Shown here piece after piece: positions 23,125 to 34,774 of a DNA stretch of 64,000 bases; the first letter of the stretch is position 1, and the number at the start of each line of letters is the position of its first letter. The notes beneath the pieces are model-generated. The model worked only from the letters and a program-made list of their open reading frames with translations, was not told where the DNA came from and searched no databases. The stretch covers positions 40,283,419-40,347,418 of the forward strand of contig OX411544.1 of the NCBI GenBank assembly GCA_948146395.1, given 5' to 3'. The position numbers and the translations under genes are program-made. Source of the stretch: Fragum whitleyi (lineage: Eukaryota > Mollusca > Bivalvia > Cardiida > Cardiidae).

Positions 23125-23275
23125 CTGGCTCGTTGGCCGAGTGGTTAGCGCACTCGATTCGCAATCTGGTGGTTGCGGGTTCGAGACCCACAGGAGGAGG
23201 GTAGTGTATTTGGGAAAGGTCACTTTACAGAGTCCCAGTCCACCCAGCTGTAAAAGTGGGTACAGTTAATTACAT
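23125..23275 (+). mobile_element. tRNA-headed SINE, second family
   Basis: Head: GTTGGCCGAGTGGTTAGCGC (A box) and GCGGGTTCGAGACCC (B box), giving a tRNA-like order, then GGGAAAGGTCACTTTACAGA and CCACCCAGCTGTAAAAGTGG GTA. The A/B spacing is normal for a tRNA head but acceptor ends do not pair, so it is a SINE. It abuts the M1 copy that starts at 23262. Confidence 0.8.
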
Positions 23276-23702
23276 CGTCAAATTGACAGTTGACTCAATC
23301 AAAACCATTCTAAATCGCTCACTCAGCGCTCCATTCATTCATTTCAGACACTCACTCAAACCATTCAAAATCGCTCCAAACTCACTGAAAAACATATAAC
23401 AACAACTTCGTTCAAAATGAAAATAGCCGGGAAAAAAATCGGAACATCACTTAATGAATTGAAATTGTAAGCGTCTGATATGTCCTTGAAGAAATAAGAA
23501 TCTATCTATTGAACTTGTATGCATACTTTATTAAAGGGGGGTAATCATTATTGCTAATTTTGTTCATCCTGAACAAAATTTGCAATACTGGATTACCTCC
23601 CATTAAATTCACTCAAAACTCGCTCCACACACTCATTCAATTTCATTCCTAAATCATTCAATAATCATTCACCTTGTCAATTTCACGATGTTGTTTACTG
23701 AA
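23262..23702. mobile_element. M1 family element
   Basis: Ends TACAGTTAATTACATCGTC and TTCACGATGTTGTTTACTG; core GGGGGTAATCATTATTGCTA facing CAATACTGGATTACCTCCC. It ends 283 bp upstream of the exon 1b start codon and so lies in or next to its promoter region. Confidence 0.85.
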
Positions 23703-23877
23703 GCAGTGGTTAGAAATCATTGCCTCTCTATGTGCAAGATAATATCTGGAAAGACCACGATTAAATAAGAATCATTCGACCCTTTATCGTGTTATCTTCG
23801 AGTAAAAAAAAATATCATAATTATTATTATCATTGTCATCATTAAAAAAGTGTTACATGCATGTAAAATCTTCAATA

Positions 23878-23886
23878 ATATATAAA
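23878..23886 (+). promoter_or_regulatory. Possible TATA box of exon 1b
   Basis: ATATATAAATTA lies about 100 bases upstream of the exon 1b ATG. In such AT-rich DNA this is weak evidence; no initiator was assigned. Confidence 0.2.
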
Positions 23887-23985
23887 TTAAATGGACTCCT
23901 TAATACGTAGATTCTTTTCATTCAATCGACCCAAAAGTACAATAAGATTAACTGTCAAGAAATAATTCGGACTATTTCATTCACA

Positions 23986-24264
23986 ATGTTTCGGACACGC
24001 ATTGGTGTGGTTAGAGAGCAAAACAGTATTGAAAGACAACCTAACGTAGGAGAATCTTTGTCAGGAGGTACGGATGAAATATCAGTCAGGGACTTTTACA
24101 GGGATAGGTCTCTGCTAATAACTGGATGTACAGGGTTTCTTGGGCAGTGTTTGGTAGAGAAACTTAACAGATCATGTCCAGAGATAAGACGCATCTATTT
24201 ACCAATTAGGACTACAGAACGGGGAAATACGGCCAAGCGATTCGAACTATTTCTGCGTAATTCG
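23986..24264 (+). CDS. FAR: FAR exon 1b (first coding exon)
   Basis: 93 codons from ATG at 23986 to the donor TCG|GTTGGT, phase 0. Residues 43-53 ([11 protein letters not shown]) form the Rossmann glycine motif that binds the NADPH pyrophosphate; [20 protein letters not shown] and the RFELFLRNS helix follow, as in animal FARs. The first 30 residues are a non-conserved polar leader. It joins exon 2 at 45801 across a 21.5 kb intron to give [19 protein letters not shown], the usual family continuation. Nearer to exon 2 than exon 1a, it is my preferred default start. The open frame beyond 24264 is intron. Confidence 0.94.
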
Positions 24265-24303
24265 GTTGGTATATTTCCGCATTATCTCTTGTGTCCTGTT
24301 CTT

Positions 24304-24545
24304 TTTGTGTTACTGAAATGCGATAGTCACCAAAAGTAACTTGCAATCTCTCTCAAAGCACTCGGTATGGGATAAATGACAAGAAAGATACAGTTTGAAT
24401 TGAACATAGGGCATTTTAATGAAATGCCGGAAAATACATACACATTTACAACCTAAGATCAAATGTGGGAAAATTCAAATGTACTTAGGTCAAAATAATT
24501 CACTGTGGTATGGAGTTTATCCCATATCTGGGCATGAAATTCCGC
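24304..24545 (+). repeat. Segment duplicated at 28627-28868
   Basis: 242 bases beginning TTTGTGTTACTGAAATGCGA match 28627-28868 with only about three or four substitutions. It starts 40 bases after the exon 1b donor. Confidence 0.95.
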
Positions 24546-25167
24546 ATATACCTAGATATTCCGAAATACATACTTAGAGGGAAACATTTTGCTGAGACAC
24601 GATTTTACCCATGTCTGAGCAGGAATTCTGCTACTGTGCATGTCTCAATCGAATCCGTAGTAATAATGACATAAAACACCCCCAATTACTCGCGAATGGA
24701 ATATAATAGAGGGTGAAATGCAATCTTTTTACATAGTATATACATCGGACAACCCGAGCAATATGTACGTAAAAATATTGAACGACCGGATTCGATTGAA
24801 TATTTCTCACTGGAATGGGAGCAGCCCACGCAAAACCCCCTTTCTTTTTTGAATAGGAGGAAGCGTGCTTCCGAAGCTAGGCTCAACCATACCTCGAAAT
24901 ATCGAGCCACGGAATCTCTCAAACATGCTGATCACATTTTTAAGTTAAAAGAATGCACTAAGATGTGGAGGTTTTACCAAAAATTTAGGCATAGTAAAAT
25001 TTTTACAAAGATTCTGCTAAAAGATAAAGTGAATTTGTGTAATGTCGACATGCTTTGACTGAAATAATAATATTAAATAAATTGCAATCAAGAAATTAGT
25101 ATTTATACCCTAACTGGCTTAAACATGAATAAAATAGATAATATGTTAGGAAAGAGTAAAATTATGA
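24546..25167. other. Intron 1, no feature seen
   Basis: No repeat boundary or exon was recognised. Confidence 0.4.
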
Positions 25168-25172
25168 TTTAA

Positions 25173-28100
25173 GGACGGGTCTCCATAAGGGCCTTTTCGT
25201 GGCTAGAATTGATTTCTTTTAAACTTTTGCCATACATACTATGATATAACCTGCGTGTACTGACAAAATATTGGCATCTCAAACTTATTGGTTCTAGCTG
25301 TGAGCTGTGTTAAAAGTGGGTGGGGTAATTTACTACGAACTTGAGTTTCATTTTAAAACTTTTATATTGCCCAAATTATTTACTTTTGAGTTTGAGGCTG
25401 CCACACAATACAACAATGAACTATTCCTTAGTTGATATACAGAATTTTTTTGACATATCATATTTTTCATTGCGATTATCTCCCCTTTTTTGTCTTAAGG
25501 GAATTTCTTTGTTTTATTTGCTACCAACTTTGCGGGTTTGCACAACACGCTTACAAATAGCCTTGAATATCAAATTTCTTTTATTGATTGCGAAGAAAAT
25601 ACAAAACCATTGCCCCAAGATTTTTTTGGCGGAAATCAATTTATAAATTTTAGAGTTATCTGCCCCTGAATATGAGATATAAGCAAAATTGAGCTTTAAA
25701 CTGGCATTTTCAAGCCAAAGTAAGATAGATTTCAATGATATTTGGCATATTTGTTTCAACATATGAACTCATCTGTGATTTGAACTGATATTTTTCAAAG
25801 GTCAACTTTCAAGGTCACGTGCCAAGGTCAAAGGTCAAAATTAGCTCAAATTCGGCTTGTCAAGTACATAACTAATTTATTTATAATCAGATTTTAAAGA
25901 TATTTAGCACAGCTATTACCTTTGATAAGCTAAAACATATTTTGAAATGAACTTTTTGATAAGTTCGAGTTCAAGGTCAAATTTCAAGGTCAAATGTCAA
26001 AATAAGAGTAGTACATGCTTATAAGTATTTACTACCTTATGTTATTGTAGATACTAAAATGATTATACAAACCTTTGTTGGGTCGTATTTGTAACAAATC
26101 ATATATGTAACACATTTGTTACATATATGATCACATTCGTAACAGATAAAGTGTGTTACAAATGTGTTTGTCCGAAATGGAGGTTGACATGAGAAGCATA
26201 TATGTAACAGGTTTAGTTGTCTATTTGTGGTCAAACAATTAACAGCAATAGCAACATCATTATATTCTTTACACTATTGATTTATTCTCGATTGCAAAAC
26301 AATAGTTAGCACATCAGAGCGATTGAGACTCACTCCAACTTGAATCAACCTCAGAGAGAGAGAGAGAGAGGGGGGGACGTGTATGAAATAATGATTTTTG
26401 CCTAAGGTACCAGTGCATCTCGAGAGCGCACGTGAGTGTGTCCAGCAAGATCCAAACAGCAAGAAAATTGATCTGCAGATTGGAACGCAAGGCAAAACAC
26501 ACATCATATAGATCAGCCTGCGCATCTGCAGTAGTAGGAGTCAGTGAAAATTGATCATGTCCCGTCTTGATAATGTTTGTGAAGTTGCCAGTTTAGTGGC
26601 GTGAAGGTGACAGCCTAGTGGCTTTAAGTTGGCAGACTAGCCGGCATGTGTGGTAGTAATATGTGACATATGTGATTTCATGTCACATCAAAAACCGGCA
26701 TCGATCATATTCGTCACAAAATATGATTTCCGAGTCATATATGTAACACATGTTACATAATGTGATCATATATGTAACATGTGTTACATATATGATTTGT
26801 TACAAATATGATCCAACAAACCTTCCTCCTTTGATCAGCAAATAAGTAATACTCGAAAAAAAGTTCGGATATGTCTATGTTCAAGGTCAAACATGAAGGT
26901 CAAAGGTCAAAATAAGCACAAATTCATCATTACACGTGCATTTTTCATTAATTTATTGACAGACTTTAACAAAATTTGGCACATGTATTACCAATCACAT
27001 GTACACAAATATTTTGAAATAAATTTAGCAATATGTCCATATTCGATGTCACATATGAAGGTCAAATTTCAAAATAAGCATAAATCTGGCTTCACAAGTG
27101 CATTAATCATTCATTTATTGACAAACAATCACAATATTTGACACAGTGGATACCCACCTCAAGTAAAAAATATTTTGCAATGAATTTAGTAATAATTTGA
27201 AGTTGTGGTGGGTATCAGCTGTGTGAAAAACTTTTCAAGCCAAATTTGTGCTCATCTTGACATTTGACCTTCAAATGTGACCTTGAACTTCACATATCAC
27301 TAAATGTATTGCAAAGAATTTTTGTGCATGTGATTAGTAATATCAGTGCCAAATATTGTTAAAGACTGTCAATAAATTAATGAAAAATGCACTTGTGAAA
27401 ATGAATTTGTGCTTATTTTGACCTTTGACCTTCATGTGTGACCTTGAGCCTAGACATATCACTTACTTTTTTTCTTGTATTTCATATTTGCTGATGTAAG
27501 GAGGCACTTTTGTCAAATCATTTCAGGATCTACAAAAACATAAGGTAGATATATACCTATAAGCATGTACTACTCTTATTTTGACATTTGACCTTGGAAT
27601 TTGACCTTGAACTCAAACTTATCAAAAAGTTCATTTCAAATATGTTTAAGCTATCAAGGGTAACAACTGTGCAAAATATCCTTAAAATCTGATGGCAATA
27701 AATTAGTTGTGCACTTGCCAAGCTGAATTTGAGCTAATTTTGACCTCTGACCTTGGTGGGTGACCTTGAAAGTTGACCTTTTACAAATATTAGTTTCAAT
27801 CACAAATGAGTTCATGTGTTGGAACAAATATACCAAATATCATTGAAATCCATCCTAATTTGGCTTGAAAATGCCAGTTTAAAAGCTAAATTTTGCTTAT
27901 TTCTCATATTCAGGGGCAGATAACTCTAAAATTTATAAATTGATTTCCGCCGAAAAAAACTTGGGGCAATGGTTTTGTATTTTCTTTGCAATCAATAAAA
28001 GAAATTTGATATTCAAGGCTATTTGTAAACGTGTTGTGCAAACCCGCAAAGTTGGTAGCAAATAAAACAAAGAAATTCCCTTAAGACAAAAAAGGGGAGA

Positions 28101-28407
28101 TAATCACAATGAAAAATATGATATGTTAAAATAAATTCTGTATATCAACCAAGGAATAGTACATTGTTGTATTGTGTGGCAGCCTCTAACTCAAAAGTAA
28201 AGAATTTGGGCGATAAAAAAGTTTTAAAATGAAACTCAAGTTCGTAGTAAATTACCCCACCCACTTTTAACACAGCGCACAGCTAGAACCAATAAGTTTG
28301 AGATGCCAATATTTTGTCAGTACACGCAGGTTATATCATAGTATGTATGGCAAAAGTTTAAAAGAAATCTATTCTAGCCACGAAAAGGCCCTTATGGAGA
28401 CCCGTCC
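25173..28407. mobile_element. 3.2 kb palindromic (foldback) element, TTTAA duplication
   Basis: Begins GGACGGGTCTCCATAAGGGCC and ends with its complement GGCCCTTATGGAGACCCGTCC; TTTAA stands immediately outside at 25168-25172 and 28408-28412. The two arms, each about 1.2 kb, match almost throughout (for example ACTTGAGTTTCATTTTAAAA at 25341 against 28223-28242), with the centre near 27185. The arms carry many AGGTCA half-sites, including AGGTCAAAGGTCA at 25830 and 26894. The left arm is interrupted by a 740 bp insertion. No transposase is encoded; the open frames on opposite arms (25341-25762) are mirror images. Confidence 0.9.
26076..26815. mobile_element. 740 bp insertion inside the palindrome
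   Basis: Ends are inverted repeats: TGTTGGGTCGTATTTGTAAC and GTTACAAATATGATCCAACA, extending into ATATATGTAACACAT-type words that are themselves palindromic. ACAAACCTT lies on both sides (26067-26075, 26816-26824), a likely 9 bp target duplication, although part of it may belong to the terminal repeat (TTTGTTGG). The right arm of the host element reads straight through at this point (about 27495-27520), proving the insertion. An AG run is at 26354-26369. Confidence 0.85.
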
Positions 28408-28444
28408 TTTAAAGGCAATTAGGGAGGAGGAAGGGTGGAGGTGG

Positions 28445-28868
28445 TAATAACATCGTTTTTAAAACAAATCCGACAAAAGCATCAAAACAATAGGTTATTT
28501 TGTCCCGAGCGCATATCGCAAACTAACAGGTAGATGCATTGCAGCTAGTACCTCCCTTCTCCCTTAGCTACGCATCTCTTAGACACAATTCCTGCACACA
28601 AATCGTTTTATTTGCATAAAAATTCATTTGTGTTACTGAATTGCGATAGTCACCAAAAGTAACTTGCAATCTCTCTCAAAGCACTCGGTATGGGATAAAT
28701 GACAAGAAAGATACAGTTTGAATTGAACATAGGGCATTTTAATGAAATGCCGGAAAATACATACACATTTACAAACTAAGATCAAATGTGGGAAAATTCA
28801 AATGTACTTAGGTCAAAATAATTCACTGTGGTATGGAGTTAATCCCATATCTGGGCATGAAATTCCGC
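28445..28868 (+). repeat. Mosaic block copied from three intron sites
   Basis: 28445-28550 equals 36433-36538; 28548-28629 equals 42836-42917; 28627-28868 equals 24304-24545. Joins share GTA (28548-28550) and TTT (28627-28629). The first two sources flank the 6.3 kb element at 36542-42817, so that pair is in effect an empty-site copy. All pieces keep the + orientation. Confidence 0.93.
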
Positions 28869-29372
28869 CACTAACGCCGCCCAGATGCTTTGAGAGAGTT
28901 TGTATATTTGATTCATTGTAATAAATATCGAAAAGTATTAAAGTCATAAAACATCAATTGGTGGATATGAGGGTGAAAGCACTGCCTGTTGGTCGTCAAT
29001 CAAGGGACATGCATAAATAAATCAGCATTGCTACACCAATAACATATTAATTATTGGCACGCATCCACACACGTGAAGTGACCTATTCATATGACCAAAT
29101 AGCGTGATTTATTAGCGAATAGTCCTTTTATCGGTCCGTGAACAGGTGCTTTTTTGGTTTGACATTGACCAACCAAAAATAAGTAACACAGAGAAAGATT
29201 TCAAAACCAACAGGCAGCGATGTCACCGCTACTAAATGACCTTCGGCAAAGAGCAAACTCAAATGCATTACAAACAAAAACTGCATGATAGTCTACAAAA
29301 TATGTTATCCAAAGATTGGTCCGTCGACGATGATAGGCTGGTTTAAATACATGCCAGTCTTGGCCTATTATT
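28869..29372. other. Intron 1, no feature seen
   Basis: No repeat structure or exon recognised. Confidence 0.4.
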
Positions 29373-29866
29373 GCAATGTCAAATATTGTGGAAGCAGTAT
29401 ATTGTAGGTACTTGAATAAAAAAGAACTTAACATAAAAGACAATATATAAACATTAAGTTTAGGCAATGACGAGTTAACGAGACGGCTGTTTCGCACAGT
29501 CCGTCATTGGTGAAACTTAATATAAATTAGTTTCATTGCAATGTCAAATATTGTGGAAGCAGTACATTGTAAGTATTTAAATAAAAAAGAAACTAACATA
29601 AAAGACAATATATAGATATTAAGCTTAGGCAATGGCGAGTTTAAAAGACGGCTGTTTCGCACAGTCCGTCATTGGTGAAACCTAATATAACTTAGTGTCA
29701 TTGCTCTGTCAAATATTGTGGAAGCAGTATTTTGTAAGTACTTAAATAAAAAAGAACCCAACATAAAAGACAAAATATACACCTTAAGCTTAGGCAATGA
29801 CGAGTTAAAAAGACAGCTGTTTCGCACAGTCCGTCATTGATGAAACTTAATATGAATTCGTTTCAA
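29373..29866 (+). repeat. ~165 bp tandem repeat, three units
   Basis: Unit starts near 29373, 29539 and 29703 (AATGTCAAATATTGTGGAAG). Each contains the stem GACGGCTGT-TTCGC-ACAGTCCGTC, kept in all three units, followed by ATTGGTGAAAC (ATTGATGAAAC in the third). Confidence 0.93.
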
Positions 29867-30295
29867 CGCACGTGTGTCGAATTCAACCGAGTTTTGTCAC
29901 CGATTACCTTCTGTAAATTTGGGATCGTGAAACCAAACGTTAAAACAGGGCATACAATTTTTACTCCGTAAGCACCGCGATGCCTAAATGTCTCATAAGT
30001 TTTTTAACAAGATTAGCCGTATCTACGACACTTTGCCCACAGCGAAAGTCGATGGTTGTGGAAACAATGTTTAAGATGTTAGAATTAATGTGAGACGTTT
30101 AGTTTGAGTCGACATTAGAACGATGTCGACCAATCAATGGTGAAATGTAAATATAACCTGAATTCGCTTTTTTGAGCATTATCGGGACCACAATATTTAT
30201 GTAAACAGGGTGTATAGGCCTATTGATAAACATACTGGGGCGTGACATATGTAAATTGGCAATGCATATGATAAATAAATATTTTAGAGCGACTT

Positions 30296-30375
30296 CTTAT
30301 CGATGAGAAGTGGCTAAGACGGCTAGGCACACTGACTGTTGTCGTGGAGAACACGGTTCAAATCCCATTGATAAA
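30296..30375 (+). mobile_element. tRNA-like head, degenerate
   Basis: GTGGCTAAGACGGCTAGGCAC resembles a leucine/serine-type A box and ACGGTTCAAATCCC a B box about 35 bases later, but the acceptor arm does not pair. Likely a SINE relic. Confidence 0.5.
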
Positions 30376-31017
30376 AATTTTTATATTTTTAACATTCATT
30401 TTTATTAACAGTTCGCCATATTTTATTGCTTTTGGTGGGGACTGCTTACAAAACTTTTCCCAACAGGGTTTGTTAGTCATATTTTCTTATCAATTTTAAA
30501 AGACGAGAGGACGGAAAGTATAATTATATTAAAGATGTTTGAGTAGCCAAGAACTTATACAATGAAGGTGTTAAACAAATTGCATATTTTGTTTTTACCT
30601 TTTAGGGGGGACAGTGCGCATTTTTATAACTTAGAAGGGACTTATGTCAAAGGGCTTCCTGGTCAAAAGTATCGAAGGACAAGCTCGATTACAGTATTTT
30701 GCGGAGTCTTACGGAGGAGTATTAGGCTGCTGTCGGCATGCTCAAGAAAAGAAGGAGAAGTTCTGGAAAAGCTGTCATTAAGCGAGCAGTATTGAATTTG
30801 TTTCGACATTGAAAGGGCCTTTGAAATTCATTAAAATGTACTATTTGTTTAAATTTTAGTGTAAATAAATAAAAAAAAAATAACTAAGAAATATATATTT
30901 AAAAAGACACTTTACTATTAAGAAAGACGTGCATTTATACCAGAAACTTGCATACACAAGAGAATTCCTGAAAATGTGATTTAAAAGAATTAAAAAAATA
31001 TCAATAGATAATATCGT

Positions 31018-31108
31018 TGATTTATGTACGACTCGAACCTATGCGCATACAGTGCGGCGTTAGGACGCCTTTGAGTACTACATGCTAACCATTTGGCCAC
31101 GGGGACTT
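31018..31108 (-). mobile_element. tRNA-like head, minus strand
   Basis: Minus strand GTGGCCAAATGGTTAGCATG (A box) and ATAGGTTCGAGTCG (B box), with a longer arm between them like a class II tRNA; acceptor ends do not pair. Probably a SINE or tRNA pseudogene. Confidence 0.5.
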
Positions 31109-34100
31109 TTGATTGTATTGAGCAACGCGTGTTTAAATAGTATTTATCTGCAATTAACACCGGATAACTGATAGTTAACCTGCAACGTCTACAGGTAGAT
31201 ATTGGATTTTCCCTGAAATGTTTACAATAGCGTGTTGAGTTTATATCAGCCAACATGTCTCCCCACAGACATGTGTTGATGAAATCTGGTTAAGAATAAA
31301 CATATTAAAAACATGGTGAGTCTGACACGATACCGACGAAAGGAAATTGTTCACGCATTAGGTAAATGTTAAACCGCGCATGTACTCATCAACCACTATA
31401 AAAGAGTAAGTTTAACGTAAAACATCCCAACTACGGCTGCTCAAGCAGTCTGTATGTTTGTTTAACGGTGAAAGGAACCGCGCTAAGCCAGCCGGCCAAT
31501 TTACATCTGAACGCATGATTGATGATAAACATGGCTGACCGGAGCGTAATCGAATTTATGACCCCCGTACGTGTTATCCAAGCTGAATCGCACCAGTTGT
31601 TATTTTAACAGCGAGATAACCAAGAATTTATTGTAGCAGAAGGAATGCGCTGCAATAATGCATAGCCCCTTTCAGTGAAGAGAACCATTACCATTACATA
31701 AACCGAAAATAATTCGACGGATTTCAAAATCATAATGACTTACTTTGTTGTTTTATAATTCGTTGAAGCCGTTGGACGGCAATTAGAGAATGAATGATAT
31801 TAGGTCGTAAAACAGTATACTGTGGCGTCTAAGATTAGCATAAGCCTTTACATTTAACCTTTTGCAAATTAAGCCACTGAATGATGTGAGGAAACGCATT
31901 TAAATGGAAGTACTGTTATGAGGACGCTTATTCAGTCATAACGCCTAACAGAAAATCCCGATTTCAAAACCTGCAACTTAAAGTGATGTTTCGAACAGCC
32001 GCACTTACTCATGAATTTTGTTATAAGTGAATTCCCAACAGGTAAAACATATAGTCGCGAAGGGTTTTAGAAAATGTAATAAAAAGAACCTAACTATGCT
32101 AGGAAAGGGCATTTACAATAAGACGTCCACTCGGGAAATGCATTCGATCACAAGTTTGACCTGCAGAAAAATGTGAAAGTCCTTGGTAGGATATAGATAT
32201 AAAAATTAAATAGAGTGCCTTGACGCATGACTGAAAAATATATCTGCTGCATAAATATGACATTGAACCCCATATGCCTACTGCCTCATGTAGACCTGGT
32301 CAGATATAAATCTAAAATGTCGAGTGAACCGTCATTACCGCATATTAGCAAATGAAAAGTAAAACAAAACAAAAAACAAAATCAGCAAAATAGATTTGGT
32401 AAGCTTGTTCACTTTAGCTAAAAGTTTAGCAGCTTTAGTTCTCAAAAAGCACAAATATAACCACACCCCGAGGAAAGAAAACGTTGAACAAGATATGCAT
32501 GCTACATGTCAGCAATATTGCCTCTTATACCAGGCTTTCAAACCCCTCAAGCAAATGTGTACCATACCCTTTCGAAGGTATCTACAACTCAAATTGAGCA
32601 TGCACGATTGGGGAAGAGATGTGCCAGGCTGGCAACTTCCGTCAAAATTTATAAAGTCGAGTATATATATTTTTTTTATAAAATAACTAATGTGTATAGA
32701 ATTGGGACCATAAGAGTAACGAAATTAAATACTAGACTTGTCTTAAGAACGTATCAGGTAACGATATAAAGAATCGTGCACGTATACACTTGGAATTATG
32801 ATACAATCAATATTGTAAAATTGATATACATATCGCGGGATATCCAAATCCCATACCGTTCCCATAATATGCGTATCCATATCTATCTTGTCCGAACTCA
32901 TCCCGAACCTAGGCCCACATCGGTGGATAGTAATTATCCAGAGATAGTCACGTTGTATACCGGGCACTAAAATTTTATAGCAAAAGCGAACATGATTCGA
33001 GTTATGTCAATGACGTACCATAGGAGACTCGAAACTGGCACTTGATTCCTTATAGCGGACGAAATCAAAATTGCCAGGAGGTCGTGACAATATCCGTGGT
33101 AAGTCTATATTACAATGGAAGTATCCAAAAGCACTAACACTTGTCTTTTTGCTTTATCGTCAACTGTTTGAATTGTTTAGAAAGGTTACATCGCCTTCGA
33201 GATAGTGGCTATACGTCCGTTATGTGGGTAATGTATAACACTTTTTTTTGGAAATTCAGCATGTGTGCCTATATATATCTTTCAGAGTTGGTAATACATC
33301 CGTAAGTGAAATGAATCACCCTCATTCGAAAACTCGTCTTCGCCGGTTTGTCCGTAGCACCTGTGTAACTACCCAAATGCGAGATCCTGTGTGGTTGATC
33401 GGAAAATGGTGCTCAGATCCCAAATTGATAATGTTTAAGCTGGCATCAGTTTGTGCTGAAGCCGAGTAAGTCGTGTATTATGCGTCCCTGCACCTGTGCT
33501 ACTACCAAGTCGTCACCCCGATGTAGGAACCGCATGCGTGGACTCGGTTTGAGCTGCATCTGCAAAAAAATTAACTGAAGTAAGAATCGCCCTATTTTAA
33601 TTGTTGCCCAAAAGTAGTCTGTCTCAAATTCGACCTTGTAATAAAATCAGGTAACTAAAAAAGTAAGTCCAAACACCCATAATTCAGGGTTAAAATATAA
33701 AAACTCATACAAAACAGTGTCTTGTAGAAACAGTAATAAAGGCAAAGGCGATAAGTGTCGCCGCCAAAAGCTGGATCTACATACAATCCAAATCAGATAA
33801 AAAAATAATAAAATAAAATCAAACAGATAGTGTGAGCGCACCCCACCGTGTGTCAGCAATCTCCTTGTATACAACAGCATACTCGTGCATAATCATAATT
33901 TTGACAAAAAAAAAATGTTGGCCTGCCATTGGCCTGTACAGAACGATATTTCATATGGTAAATAGGGGACCGACAAACTTAGAAAACGCAAAGTAGAAAA
34001 AGAGAAAAATGAATAGAACTAAAAATAAACAAACTCTGCTGTCAGATTCCAGAGAATAAGTCGAAATTTACGGCGATTAGACCCGTTCATATCAGCTGAC

Positions 34101-34774
34101 AAGCAAATTAATGAGGACAAGTCCGCATTCCTGTTCCCGGAAAGAATGCGTGACCTGATTGACCACGGACAGACGATCGTTTGACACCCCGTTGTTTATG
34201 GGCACCAGATGTTAGGTTTGTCTAGTTAGGACTCACGATTACCCATAAAATAACCATTAATCAATCGTCGGGTTGATTATGAATAGCATGTTGCTTGTTA
34301 AATACAAGATAAAGGGAAAGTGTAGATTTTAGAGGGATCGTCAGTGGGTGCTTTGCGGTCCCCGTTTCCTAACATATACCCACACTTGTTTAAGAATAAA
34401 ATAATAACGAGATATTAAAAAAAAAATCTCTGTCTCTATCTCCTTTTGGTTTTAATTGTAACATTGAAAACGGTTCCTAAATAGTTTAGAAGGAAGTGAC
34501 ACAACAATATCACAGACCCTAACTATTTCGAGTAGGTTGTGTTACATGTAGACTTGTATGCGCAAGATAAAGTTGTGTAATACGACAAGATCAAACAAAT
34601 ACAGTCTTCCGCTCGGGTCTCACGGTTGGTGATGCATGTAGGTTAATAGAAACTTCGAAAAACAAGAGAAGAAATTGTAAATGGAAAATACTACCGTGCG
34701 TACCTTAAAATGCCATATTGAAAGACTAACGTAACACAGAGGAAGTCCCTACTCTCGGGTTCAAAAACAAAATT
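31109..34774. other. 3.7 kb of intron without recognised feature
   Basis: The least repetitive part of the window. Open frames such as 32396-32686 and 33248-33469 have no family resemblance and no paired splice signals in frame with the FAR gene. It could hold an exon of an unrecognised gene, but nothing supports one. Confidence 0.45.

Noticed and set aside
32396..32769. Two overlapping plus-strand frames in intron 1 as a nested gene
   Set aside because: No recognised domain, no strong start or splice signals; left as unassigned.
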